Below, piece after piece: positions 32,607 to 40,053 of a stretch of 45,907 nt of DNA (within the stretch, counting starts at the first letter, position 1; every line of letters begins with the position of its first letter). This DNA comes from Clostridia bacterium. GTDB lineage: Bacteria; Bacillota; Clostridia; Oscillospirales; CAG-272. Made by a program: the position numbers and the translations under genes. The notes under the pieces were generated by a model, which ran no database searches, was not told the DNA's origin, and worked only from the letters and a program-made list of their open reading frames with translations. The DNA lies in assembly GCA_017457465.1 (NCBI GenBank), contig JAFTHJ010000048.1, forward strand, positions 1 through 45,907, given 5' to 3'.

Positions 32607-33515
32607 TCACACATCAAATAATTTTATAGCCTTTATAGCCGAGCCGTCGGGGTAATCTCGCACCTCGCCGAGGGCGAAAAAAACACCCGAGCCGTACAGA
32701 CGGACTCTCTGTCCCGTTGGGAGAGAGGCGCCTATTTTTTTCTGATAAATCTCGCAGCCGTTTCTGCAAAGTCGCTCATAGAACGCTGACAGCTCAAATG
32801 CGGGTAAGGACTCAAAGAGCGCCTCTGTGGGAATAAGGAGTCCGAAGCGTTCCTCGATACTCATCTGCTCAAGTTGAGCAATACTCACCGAATTATCTAT
32901 CGAAAATCCGCCCGCCTCGACTCGCTCAAGCGCCGCCATGGCGCCGCCGCAGCCCAGCCGCTCACCGATATCGGCGCAAAGAGTGCGGATATAAGTCCCC
33001 GACGAGCAGCTCACATCAATTGAATAAACACGGCTGTCAACGGTACTCGCGACCTCTATCGAAAAAATCTCAACCCTGCGCGGCTGACGCTCAACCGTCA
33101 CACCCTGCCTTGCGAGGTCGCACAGCTTTTTGCCGCCTACCTTAAGAGCGCTATACATCGGCGGTATCTGGTCATACTCGCCCACAAAAGAGCGACATAC
33201 CCGCTCAACCTCCTCGGCAGAGGGGATATCTGTGCTCTCGGATAGCACCGCTCCGCTCGTATCCTCGGTGTCGGTTGTGATTCCGAGCCGCAGGAGCGCC
33301 CTGTATTTCTTCGTGTCGCTCACAAGATACTCCGCCGCCTTTGCCGCCCTGCCTATCAGCACGGCGAGAACGCCCGTTGCCATAGGGTCAAGAGTTCCCG
33401 TGTGACCAACACGCGCCGTACCGTAAAGCCGTCTTATTTTATAAACTATATCGTGCGAGGTAACTCCCGTGTGCTTATTCACTATAAGTACGCCCGAGGG
33501 TTCTGTGTTACTCAT
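32607..33515 (-). CDS. truB: tRNA pseudouridine(55) synthase TruB
   Basis: A 302-residue TruB that makes pseudouridine 55 in the T-loop of tRNAs. Motifs: GVLIVNKHTGVTSHDIV, catalytic D43 in GHTGTLDPMATG, YRALLRLG, and SCSSGTYIRTLCADIG. The ATG has no Shine-Dalgarno sequence at normal distance; GGAGGTG lies 25 nt upstream in the loop of a GGGGAAAA/TTTTCCCC hairpin. Last gene of the ychF-trmB-nitroreductase-truB series. Confidence 0.95.
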   Translation of the reverse strand: MSNTEPSGVLIVNKHTGVTSHDIVYKIRRLYGTARVGHTGTLDPMATGVLAVLIGRAAKAAEYLVSDTKKYRALLRLGITTDTEDTSGAVLSESTDIPSAEEVERVCRSFVGEYDQIPPMYSALKVGGKKLCDLARQGVTVERQPRRVEIFSIEVASTVDSRVYSIDVSCSSGTYIRTLCADIGERLGCGGAMAALERVEAGGFSIDNSVSIAQLEQMSIEERFGLLIPTEALFESLPAFELSAFYERLCRNGCEIYQKKIGASLPTGQRVRLYGSGVFFALGEVRDYPDGSAIKAIKLFDV

Positions 33516-33528
33516 TTTTATATTTCAA

Positions 33529-33556
33529 GGGGAAAACACCTCCTCGGCTTTTCCCC
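33529..33556 (-). promoter_or_regulatory. Hairpin exposing Shine-Dalgarno ahead of truB
   Basis: GGGGAAAA (33529-33536) and TTTTCCCC (33549-33556) form a stem on the minus-strand mRNA whose 12-nt loop contains GGAGGTG. A TTG about 8 nt downstream of that site would begin a six-codon frame ending inside the truB start (ATGAGTAA). Confidence 0.45.
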
Positions 33557-33566
33557 TTTCCCCTTT

Positions 33567-34139
33567 TTACTTTACTATAATATCCTCAAGAGTGCGCTTC
33601 GGCGCGTGATGGACACCCTTCCCGTCACGGTAATACTTCACATTGCCGCCCTCGGCATCCTCAAGTATAACGACCTCGTCGGGCTTACCGAGCGCCAGAA
33701 CGAGCTGCGGCTCGAGCGAGGGCGCAAGTCCGAGTATCTCTCGTATTTTCTCAATACCGGCAGAGCCTATCATACATCCGCCGTATCCCGCCTCTGCAGC
33801 CGACAGCATAATTATCTCCGAGCATATTCCCACATCCTTGAGAAATATAGGCTTAAACGGAGTTATCTCGGTGTCGTGACAGACGACTATAAACGCCACA
33901 GGCCCGTGCCCCTCGGGGGGAAGCTTTATGTCGAGCGCCGCCGCCCATCTCGTGTGAGAAAGCACTGCCGACACCTCGGATTCCTCGGTAACTACTCGGT
34001 ATTTGAGAGGCTGGAGATTCATTGTCGCGGACGCGATACGCGCGTTGTCAATAAAGCCCAGAAGAACCTCCTCGGGTATCTTAACACTCGTGTCAAACGA
34101 GCGATAGCTTCTGTTTTTTCTCAAAAGCTCGTTAAGCAT
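33567..34139 (-). CDS. Nitroreductase family protein
   Basis: A 190-residue FMN-dependent nitroreductase-fold protein: RKNRSYRSFD at the N-terminus, NARIASATMNLQPLKY, and IGICSE-like/AAEAGYGGCMIGS near 115-135. These enzymes reduce quinones, flavins or nitro compounds; physiological substrate unknown. It overlaps the 3' end of trmB by 8 bp. The insert with HTRWAAALDIKLPPEG is typical of the clostridial subgroup. Confidence 0.88.
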   Translation of the reverse strand: MLNELLRKNRSYRSFDTSVKIPEEVLLGFIDNARIASATMNLQPLKYRVVTEESEVSAVLSHTRWAAALDIKLPPEGHGPVAFIVVCHDTEITPFKPIFLKDVGICSEIIMLSAAEAGYGGCMIGSAGIEKIREILGLAPSLEPQLVLALGKPDEVVILEDAEGGNVKYYRDGKGVHHAPKRTLEDIIVK

Positions 34140-34809
34140 TTTCGGTCTCCTCTCCGACCTTCGGGAACTTCACCCAAGCCGACTTTATCGTCACACCCTT
34201 TGAGGAAAAATTCGCCTCGTATTCGGTCATCACATTCTCCTCTGCCATCTCTGACTCGTGCAGATTCTCTGTCTTCCATACTATCTCGAGTCCGCAAAGC
34301 TCAAACTGCTCAAGACTCGACGCGAAAAGTCCGTCATTGTCGGTTTTCAGCTTCAGTATTCCGTCCTCGCGCAAAAGCTTTCTGTATATCTCGAGAAACG
34401 AGCTGTGCGTAAGACGTCTCTTTGCGTGTCCCTTTTTGGGCCACGGGTCGCTGAAATTCAGATATATACAGTCAACCGAATTCGGTTTCATCGCCTCATC
34501 GAGTATCTTTGCGTCGCCTATAAGGAATCTCAAATTGTCACGCTCTCTGTCCTCCGCGCGCTTCATTGCCTTCTCAAGCGCGACACAGCATACGTCCGAC
34601 ACCTTCTCCATCGCGATAAAATTCACATCGGGGTATTTTTCCGCCATTCCACAAGCAAAATTTCCCTTTCCGCAGCCTATCTCAAGGTGAAGCGGAGCCG
34701 AATCGTCAAATATATTCTCGGGAGAGGAAAGCGCCTCCTTGTCGGATATCAACAGAGCCGAACAGGCTTCGATACGCTGCGCTCCGTTCTTCTTTTTTCT
34801 TACTCTCAT
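34132..34809 (-). CDS. trmB: tRNA (guanine-N7-)-methyltransferase TrmB
   Basis: A 225-residue TrmB that methylates G46 of tRNAs. SAM motif LEIGCGKGNFACGMA, then the signature LNFSDPWPKKGHAKRRL and KLKTDNDGLF. Start ATG at 34809; it follows ychF after 14 bp. Confidence 0.95.
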   Translation of the reverse strand: MRVRKKKNGAQRIEACSALLISDKEALSSPENIFDDSAPLHLEIGCGKGNFACGMAEKYPDVNFIAMEKVSDVCCVALEKAMKRAEDRERDNLRFLIGDAKILDEAMKPNSVDCIYLNFSDPWPKKGHAKRRLTHSSFLEIYRKLLREDGILKLKTDNDGLFASSLEQFELCGLEIVWKTENLHESEMAEENVMTEYEANFSSKGVTIKSAWVKFPKVGEETENA

Positions 34810-34823
34810 AAAAGGACTGCTCC

Positions 34824-35918
34824 TTATACGTTGAATCTGAAGAGGACGACGTCTCCGTCCTTCATCACGTATTCCTTGCCCTCGCTTCGGTAAAGTCCCG
34901 CGTCCTTTGCCGCCGCAATGCTTCCACAGGCTTGAAGGTCGTCAAAGGATACTACCTCCGCGCGGATAAATCCTCTCTCAAAATCGCTGTGTATCTTACC
35001 CGCCGCCTGCGGCGCCTTTGTTCCCTTGGTTATAGTCCAAGCCCTTACCTCCTGCGGTCCTCCCGTCAGATAGCTGATAAGACCGAGGAGCGTGTAACTC
35101 GCCTTGATAAGACGGTCAAGACCGCTCTCGGGGATACCGAGGTCCTCAAGGAATATTGCTTTCTCCTCGCCCTCAAGCTCGGCAATCTCCGCCTCAAGCT
35201 GGGCGCATATAGCGATTATCTGTGAATGCTCTCTCTCGGCTTGCTCCTTGAGAGCGACGTAGTTCTTGTTTGAAAGAGGCTCCTCCGAAACCTCGTCCTC
35301 ACTCACATTTGCCACATAGATAACAGGCTTCATTGTGAGGAGCGGGGTATCGTGCAGATACTCAAGCTCACTCTCGTCAAGCTCAACCTCACGGGCGCAC
35401 TTTCCGTCGGAGAGAGCTGCGTGGAGACGCTCAAAGACCTCAAGCTCGGCGGCGAGAGTCTTGTCTCCCTTCATTGCCTTTTTCGTGCGGTCAATACGGC
35501 GCTCGACCATCTCGATATCCGAGAAGATAAGCTCAAGATTTATCGTCTCAAGGTCACGCAGAGAGTTTATCGAGCCGTCAACGTGGATTATGTTGTCGTC
35601 GTCAAAGCAACGGATAACGTGAACTATAGCATCCACCTCACGGATATTCGAGAGGAATTTGTTTCCAAGTCCCTCTCCCTTTGAGGCGCCCTTGACAAGT
35701 CCCGCGATATCAACGAATTCTATGATAGCGGGGGTATATTTTTCGGGATTATACATCTGCGCCAATACATCGAGGCGGCTGTCGGGCACGGTAACGACAC
35801 CGACATTCGGCTCTATTGTGCAGAAGGGATAGTTAGCCGACTCCGCTCCCGCATTTGTGAGAGCGTTAAAAAGCGTACTCTTGCCGACATTCGGCAAACC
35901 TACTATACCAAGTTTCAT
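34824..35918 (-). CDS. ychF: Ribosome-binding ATPase YchF
   Basis: A 364-residue YchF/Ola1 P-loop protein: GLPNVGKST (6-14), NYPFCTIEPN switch, DIAGLVKGASKGEGLGNKFL, the NVSEDE/ATP-specificity region, and the C-terminal TGS domain (EVRAWTITKGTKAPQAAGKIHSDFE split across about 300-325). It binds ribosomes and prefers ATP to GTP. AAAGGAG precedes the ATG. First gene of the series. Confidence 0.96.
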   Translation of the reverse strand: MKLGIVGLPNVGKSTLFNALTNAGAESANYPFCTIEPNVGVVTVPDSRLDVLAQMYNPEKYTPAIIEFVDIAGLVKGASKGEGLGNKFLSNIREVDAIVHVIRCFDDDNIIHVDGSINSLRDLETINLELIFSDIEMVERRIDRTKKAMKGDKTLAAELEVFERLHAALSDGKCAREVELDESELEYLHDTPLLTMKPVIYVANVSEDEVSEEPLSNKNYVALKEQAEREHSQIIAICAQLEAEIAELEGEEKAIFLEDLGIPESGLDRLIKASYTLLGLISYLTGGPQEVRAWTITKGTKAPQAAGKIHSDFERGFIRAEVVSFDDLQACGSIAAAKDAGLYRSEGKEYVMKDGDVVLFRFNV

Positions 35919-35997
35919 TTTATTTAGTCTCCTTTATTTTACAAGGTGTTCTCTCTTTGGCGTTATGACATACACGCCATTATCATATCAACATATA

Positions 35998-36026
35998 ATT
36001 ATATCACACCTGTTCGGCGGAGTCAA
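35998..36026 (-). promoter_or_regulatory. Sigma-A promoter of ychF series
   Basis: Minus strand TTGACT (36021-36026), 17 bp, TATAAT (35998-36003) with TGA before the -10. Confidence 0.85.
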
Positions 36027-36056
36027 GAGATAAAAAGTAAAAGTGACGGTGTATTA

Positions 36057-36083
36057 AAAGGCTTTCCCCTCGGGAAAGCCTTT
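36057..36083 (-). terminator. Terminator after transglutaminase-like gene
   Basis: AAAGGCTTTCCC (36057-36068), loop CTC, and perfect complement (36072-36083). Minus strand continues TTTTAAT. It lies 120 bp beyond the transglutaminase stop. Confidence 0.7.
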
Positions 36084-36162
36084 GTTTGAAATTTCGCCCT
36101 GCCGTTGGGGGGGCAAATATGCGAAAGGTTGACGCTCACGGAAGCACTTTCCTGTGTGAGAA

Positions 36163-36191
36163 GGGGGAACTTTTTTCAAAAAAGTTCCCCC
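36163..36191. repeat. Palindromic unit after transglutaminase-like gene
   Basis: GGGGGAACTTTTTT (36163-36176) and its complement (36178-36191), followed on the plus strand by an A-run and on the minus strand preceded by a T-run. Same GGGGGAACTTTT arm as the units at 4557 and 45697. Confidence 0.7.
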
Positions 36192-36202
36192 AAAAAAACC
36201 GC

Positions 36203-38254
36203 TTACACCCTTCTCTTTTTACAGATAACAATAGTAATAACCGATATGCCGAGAAGCCCCGCGGCACAAGCCGAGGCTACAATCACAACGACCTTTGTGT
36301 AAGATTTTTTATCAACGCCTGTTGTTTGCGAATCAGGCGCTTGGGTGTTGGTAGCCGAAACGGCGGAGAGCTCAAATCCGCAGAGGTCGCACTCGCCGTC
36401 GGAGTTTGTGTCGGTATGCTCCTCTATGTCAAGCTTTGCCTCACATCCGTCCGCCGGACAGATGTGCGCGTGACCGTCACCGTCAGTGTAACCCCAAGAG
36501 GTCAAATCATATTCGTGAGCGGCAAGAGCGCCGTGCTCTCCTCCGCAAACCGAGCATTCCGCCCGCTTCGTGCAGGTAGCCTCGCCACCCGCGCACTCCG
36601 CCTCGTCCTCAAGATACGAGCAACCCGAAATCACACATTTGTGAAAATGCCTGTCATTTTCCGAGGTCCACTCGGACGAAATCTGGTGCTCACCGAATAC
36701 CGTTCCGCTATAATACTTTCCATAGGCATATACGTCATTTTTGGCGTTTGAGTCGCAACGGGAGCAGTCAAACCAATATCTTTCCGCCACCTGACAGTTC
36801 TGCGCCGCAAGATACAGATGCTCGGCATCGGTAAGCCTCTCGGTGTAGTCGTGTCCGAGTGCGTCAATCGTTATAGACGCCTTATCCTCAATCTCCACTC
36901 TCGCTCCTCCGTCGGCAAACCACTTGCCGCAGGAGCAGCTGTAATATGCCGTGTTGTTTCCGTCAACCAGACAGGAAGCGGGGGTTGCGGGAACATATGT
37001 AAGTGAGGTGTGCTGACAGGTATTTATCGTAAGTATGACCTCTCTGCCAACACTTGAATAACCGTATGTAAAAGCGCCCGACACTCCCGCCGCCGTGGCT
37101 ATACTTCGGATATTTGAATAATACCAGTTGATAAAAGACTGAACATCTCCCGTGATATAGAAACTTGCGGCAAGAGAGTTGTTCTTCAACCGCTTCGCCA
37201 CATCGCTTACCGAATAGTCGCTTCCGTCTACCCTACCCTCCATAACCGCGAAATAATGCGCGTCGGATGAGTTGCAGACGGGAAGCGCATACGCCGTGGC
37301 GGTCAGCGTGTGGTCGCGAAGCATCTCGCTGTCGCTCAAGTTAAAATAAGCGTGGAAAATATTCTCTCCGTGGTCGTTCCAGGTCAGGTCGGTCTGGTAG
37401 TCTGATCCGTCTATTCTTACACAATTCCACGCGTGAGCTTCGGTCGCGCCCGATGAATTGATTCCCGTGCCAACCGCTATAAACGACTGTATTCCCGAGA
37501 GCTGAAGCAGATATTGAAGCGCCTCGGCATATCCCTCACAGACCGCTTTTCCCTCAACGATAGCGCCGTAGGCGTTGTGGGCGTTCTCGGACTCGATATA
37601 GGTTACACTCTCGGCAAGTCTGTCGTGAAGATAAAGCTCGGTCTCAAACTCGCTCATACCGCTCTCCAGCTCGGAGAGGATAGAGTTTACGACCTGCGCA
37701 AAGGTTCCTCGAGCCACCTCAAGCTCATTACCAGTCATAAGATAGGACGGCAGAAGCTCCATAACCGTCTGTTTTGCCGTTGAATAGGAAAATTTCACCG
37801 AATTGTCAAGCCAGAAATGCTCGGTGTGGTCGCTCCGATAAGCTGAAAGAACGGTGTCAAGCTCGTTCTCACTGATAGGATTTTCCCCATTGTATATCGA
37901 GAATCTCTCGGATGCCGAGCCTATTCCCTCGACTATCCTGTCGTAGGCATAGAGCAGCGCCTTGGAGTTCGGGAGCGCCGAGAGCGCTCCGCGCCCGTAA
38001 TACTCCACTGTCACGGCTCTCTCGGAGACCGTCGCGCCTTGCGATGACTGACTCTCTATCTCGTATTCTCTCCATTCAAGCTCGGTCTCCTCTGTAAGCG
38101 TGAGCGGCTCATATCCCGACTTCTCCGCGGAAATAGCGCTCCGTCCATCCTCGGACACCTCTCCGACATTCGCGTACGCAAAGACCGCCGAACATTGAAT
38201 AATGACGGTCATATATAATAACAAGCAGACAGCTCTGCTAAAAAGCTTTCGCAT
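36203..38254 (-). CDS. Secreted transglutaminase-like protein with C-terminal anchor
   Basis: A 683-residue surface protein. Residues 1-27 are a signal peptide (RKLFSRAVCLLLYMTVII); a transglutaminase/cysteine-protease core has C239 (GKAVCEGYAEALQYLL), H274 (EAHAWNCV) and D289 (YQTDLTW). The C-terminal third is Cys/His-rich with repeated CxxC pairs (YSCSCGKWF, CSVCGGEH, CDLCGF), like zinc-binding or disulfide repeats of gut Firmicutes surface proteins. A membrane span (about 654-676) and a KKRR end replace an LPXTG motif. GGAGGATTTCTAT precedes ATG 38254. Could crosslink or cleave wall-linked peptides; substrate unknown. Confidence 0.85.
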   Translation of the reverse strand: MRKLFSRAVCLLLYMTVIIQCSAVFAYANVGEVSEDGRSAISAEKSGYEPLTLTEETELEWREYEIESQSSQGATVSERAVTVEYYGRGALSALPNSKALLYAYDRIVEGIGSASERFSIYNGENPISENELDTVLSAYRSDHTEHFWLDNSVKFSYSTAKQTVMELLPSYLMTGNELEVARGTFAQVVNSILSELESGMSEFETELYLHDRLAESVTYIESENAHNAYGAIVEGKAVCEGYAEALQYLLQLSGIQSFIAVGTGINSSGATEAHAWNCVRIDGSDYQTDLTWNDHGENIFHAYFNLSDSEMLRDHTLTATAYALPVCNSSDAHYFAVMEGRVDGSDYSVSDVAKRLKNNSLAASFYITGDVQSFINWYYSNIRSIATAAGVSGAFTYGYSSVGREVILTINTCQHTSLTYVPATPASCLVDGNNTAYYSCSCGKWFADGGARVEIEDKASITIDALGHDYTERLTDAEHLYLAAQNCQVAERYWFDCSRCDSNAKNDVYAYGKYYSGTVFGEHQISSEWTSENDRHFHKCVISGCSYLEDEAECAGGEATCTKRAECSVCGGEHGALAAHEYDLTSWGYTDGDGHAHICPADGCEAKLDIEEHTDTNSDGECDLCGFELSAVSATNTQAPDSQTTGVDKKSYTKVVVIVASACAAGLLGISVITIVICKKRRV

Positions 38255-38286
38255 ATAGAAATCCTCCGAACACAGTCTATACACGA

Positions 38287-38315
38287 ATTATAGCATATTC
38301 CTCCGAAAAAATCAA
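38287..38315 (-). promoter_or_regulatory. Sigma-A promoter of transglutaminase-like gene
   Basis: Minus strand TTGATT (38310-38315), 17 bp, TATAAT (38287-38292) with TGC before the -10. It separates this gene from the asparagine-synthetase-like gene upstream. Confidence 0.8.
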
Positions 38316-38323
38316 GTGCGGTA

Positions 38324-39505
38324 TCACACAGGAAGCACGGGATATGACGAAAGCCATTGCTCGGTCTGTATTATCCTGCCGTAAGCCCTGATTCTTCCCC
38401 TCGCGTCCTTTTCTCTCTCTACCTCCTTCATTTTGTCGCCGAAGTATCTGTATATATGGCTCTCCCTGTCGTTAAGAATCCTCTGTCCAATATCCGAGAG
38501 AGTCCGTTCCAGCCTTGATATTCCCGACCGTCTCTCACGCTTCTCATCGTTTGGCGGCAGAATATTCACCATAACTCCGTTCATCATTCCGATTCGGTCG
38601 GCTCTCTCAAGCGCATACCCGACATCTATAAGCAACGCCCTGTCACAGACAGTGGCTTTTTTTGTTTCCGCCCTCTTTTTTATCTCCTCGATATAGCTCG
38701 GCATATATTCGTCAAAGGCGGGGTGGTCGAACGCCACAAGTATCTCGTGAAGTCGGCTCTCTATGTCGGAAAAATGCGCCTCACAGGACGGATAAATAAT
38801 CTCCTTGGCGCCGTCCCACCTGAAAAAGCCTCGGCTCTCTGCCGCGCTTCTGTATTCGCTCACCTGTGTTCCCAGCCTTGAATGAACGGCAAAGGATGAC
38901 TCGCCAAGCTCCTTTATTCCCCGATATATCTCCGCTCCGCCAATCATTCCCACGGGAGCGCGGATAAGCTCCGCCACCGCTGCCCTGTCCGCCTCGACAC
39001 CGTCGCGCAGATATCGGATAAGCCCTTTTATCTCGGAGGCGAAAACGAGTCTGGCTCCGTCGTTCAGATAATAAAGCGGCTTCGCTCCTATAGCGTCCCG
39101 AGCCAGAAAGACCTCCTTGCTTTTTTCATCGTAAACGGCAAAGGCAAACGCTCCGTCCATATGCTCGACACACTCGTATCCGAATGCGATATAGCACTCA
39201 AGCGCCGCCTCGGCGGCGCTCCCGAATCCGCAAAATCCGAAGATATCGGATATCTTTCCGATATTGTAAAGCTCTCCGTCGAAGACTATCGTGTATGCTC
39301 TGTCTCCCTTTATTGCCGTATAAGGCTGACGGCTCCGCGCCCCGCCCGACCATATCATTCTGTTGTGTTGAAGCCCGACACCGCCGTTGATATACGCGCC
39401 CGACTGGTCCTTTCCGCGAAGCACCATCGCCCGTCCCATCTCCCGAAGCCGCTCAAAGTCAAAGGTGTTCGCCTCAAAATCAACTATTCCGCAAATAGAA
39501 CTCAT
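38324..39505 (-). CDS. Degenerate asparagine-synthetase-like protein
   Basis: A 393-residue protein whose first 200 residues follow the class II glutamine amidotransferase domain of AsnB: CGIVDFEANTF, FDGELYN, HMDGAFAFAVYD and VFLARDAIGAKPLYY, then VFASEIKGL. The expected nucleophile is Cys5, not residue 2, although GGAGGGATAGT fixes the start. The C-terminal half lacks the SGGLDS ATP loop and is far shorter than AsnB (about 600). It is therefore probably not a working asparagine synthetase. Bacillus has a sporulation-specific paralogue (AsnO); a sigma-E-like promoter upstream fits that setting. Confidence 0.8.
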   Translation of the reverse strand: MSSICGIVDFEANTFDFERLREMGRAMVLRGKDQSGAYINGGVGLQHNRMIWSGGARSRQPYTAIKGDRAYTIVFDGELYNIGKISDIFGFCGFGSAAEAALECYIAFGYECVEHMDGAFAFAVYDEKSKEVFLARDAIGAKPLYYLNDGARLVFASEIKGLIRYLRDGVEADRAAVAELIRAPVGMIGGAEIYRGIKELGESSFAVHSRLGTQVSEYRSAAESRGFFRWDGAKEIIYPSCEAHFSDIESRLHEILVAFDHPAFDEYMPSYIEEIKKRAETKKATVCDRALLIDVGYALERADRIGMMNGVMVNILPPNDEKRERRSGISRLERTLSDIGQRILNDRESHIYRYFGDKMKEVEREKDARGRIRAYGRIIQTEQWLSSYPVLPV

Positions 39506-39536
39506 ACTATCCCTCCAACGCTTTTATCACAGTATA

Positions 39537-39568
39537 ATTCTATGAATACCCGCCCGTCTTTATTATGA
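39537..39568 (-). promoter_or_regulatory. Possible sigma-E promoter of AsnB-like gene
   Basis: Minus strand -10 CATAGAAT (39537-39544), identical to that ahead of yqfC, with TCATAAT (39562-39568) 17 bp upstream; the spacing is longer than usual. Confidence 0.35.
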
Positions 39569-39590
39569 AAATTCGCCGAGCGGCAAAGTA

Positions 39591-39616
39591 TCATAAAAAG
39601 CTCCGACGCATATAAT
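39591..39616 (+). promoter_or_regulatory. Possible sigma-E promoter of spoVM pair
   Basis: TCATAAA (39591-39597) and CATATAAT (39609-39616) with 11-bp spacing resemble the sigma-E pattern, though the spacer is short. spoVM belongs to the sigma-E regulon in Bacillus. A sigma-A reading would have the TATAAT but no -35. Confidence 0.4.
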
Positions 39617-39648
39617 GGTATTGAATCCATAAACAGGAGGTATGCACT

Positions 39649-39807
39649 ATGTGTCATATAAGGCTTCGCAGGGTGCTGGGAATATCCGCCGTATGCTTTG
39701 GCGCGGGGATACTGCTCTCCTTTATCCTTCCGGGATATTTCCTCGCCTTTATTGAAGCCGCCGTACTTATTGCCGCAGGTGTGCTTCTGCTCGGAAAACA
39801 TCATTGA
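39649..39807 (+). CDS. Small membrane protein upstream of spoVM
   Basis: A 52-residue protein (MCHIRLRRVLGISAVCFG...VLLLGKHH) with two hydrophobic segments, about 10-30 and 31-48, and a basic N-terminus. AGGAGG ends 8 nt before the ATG. No family recognised; it lies 14 bp upstream of spoVM and would be on the same mRNA, so a sporulation role is likely by context only. Confidence 0.75.
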   Translation: MCHIRLRRVLGISAVCFGAGILLSFILPGYFLAFIEAAVLIAAGVLLLGKHH

Positions 39808-39821
39808 AAGGACTGACTCTT

Positions 39822-39899
39822 ATGAAAATCGTTCTCTTCCGTTCACCTGCCTTTCTCGCGCCTATTCTCCGTAAATTTTTCGGTATCAAAAAGAAGTGA
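39822..39899 (+). CDS. spoVM: Stage V sporulation protein M (SpoVM)
   Basis: A 25-residue amphipathic peptide, MKIVLFRSPAFLAPILRKFF then GIKKK. It matches Bacillus SpoVM (26 residues) in MK at the start, the Pro followed by a FL pair, an internal I..R and a basic end. SpoVM sits on the positively curved forespore membrane and anchors the SpoIVA ATPase coat base; Pro at position 9 is needed for its shallow insertion in Bacillus. AAAGGA precedes the ATG. It is short enough to be missed by gene callers. Confidence 0.85.
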   Translation: MKIVLFRSPAFLAPILRKFFGIKKK

Positions 39900-39911
39900 C
39901 CTCAAAAGAGC

Positions 39912-39956
39912 TCGGGGAGACGGATACTCGTTCAAAAAAGTTATCCTTCTCCCCGA
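39912..39956. terminator. Imperfect stem-loop after spoVM
   Basis: CGGGGAG...GGATA pairs with TATCC...CTCCCCG with a small internal loop and a 15-nt apical loop. There is no T-run on the plus strand, so its action as terminator is uncertain. Confidence 0.45.
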
Positions 39957-39963
39957 AAAATGC

Positions 39964-39992
39964 TTTACATAAAGGCTTTTTTGTGATATACT
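39964..39992 (+). promoter_or_regulatory. Sigma-A promoter of fhs operon
   Basis: TTTACA (39964-39969), 17 bp, TATACT (39987-39992) with TGA before the -10. Confidence 0.75.
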
Positions 39993-40053
39993 ATAATATA
40001 AGTACGATTTTGAGTGCGGAGAAGCGCTCATAAAAACAAAGGAGACAGTAAAA

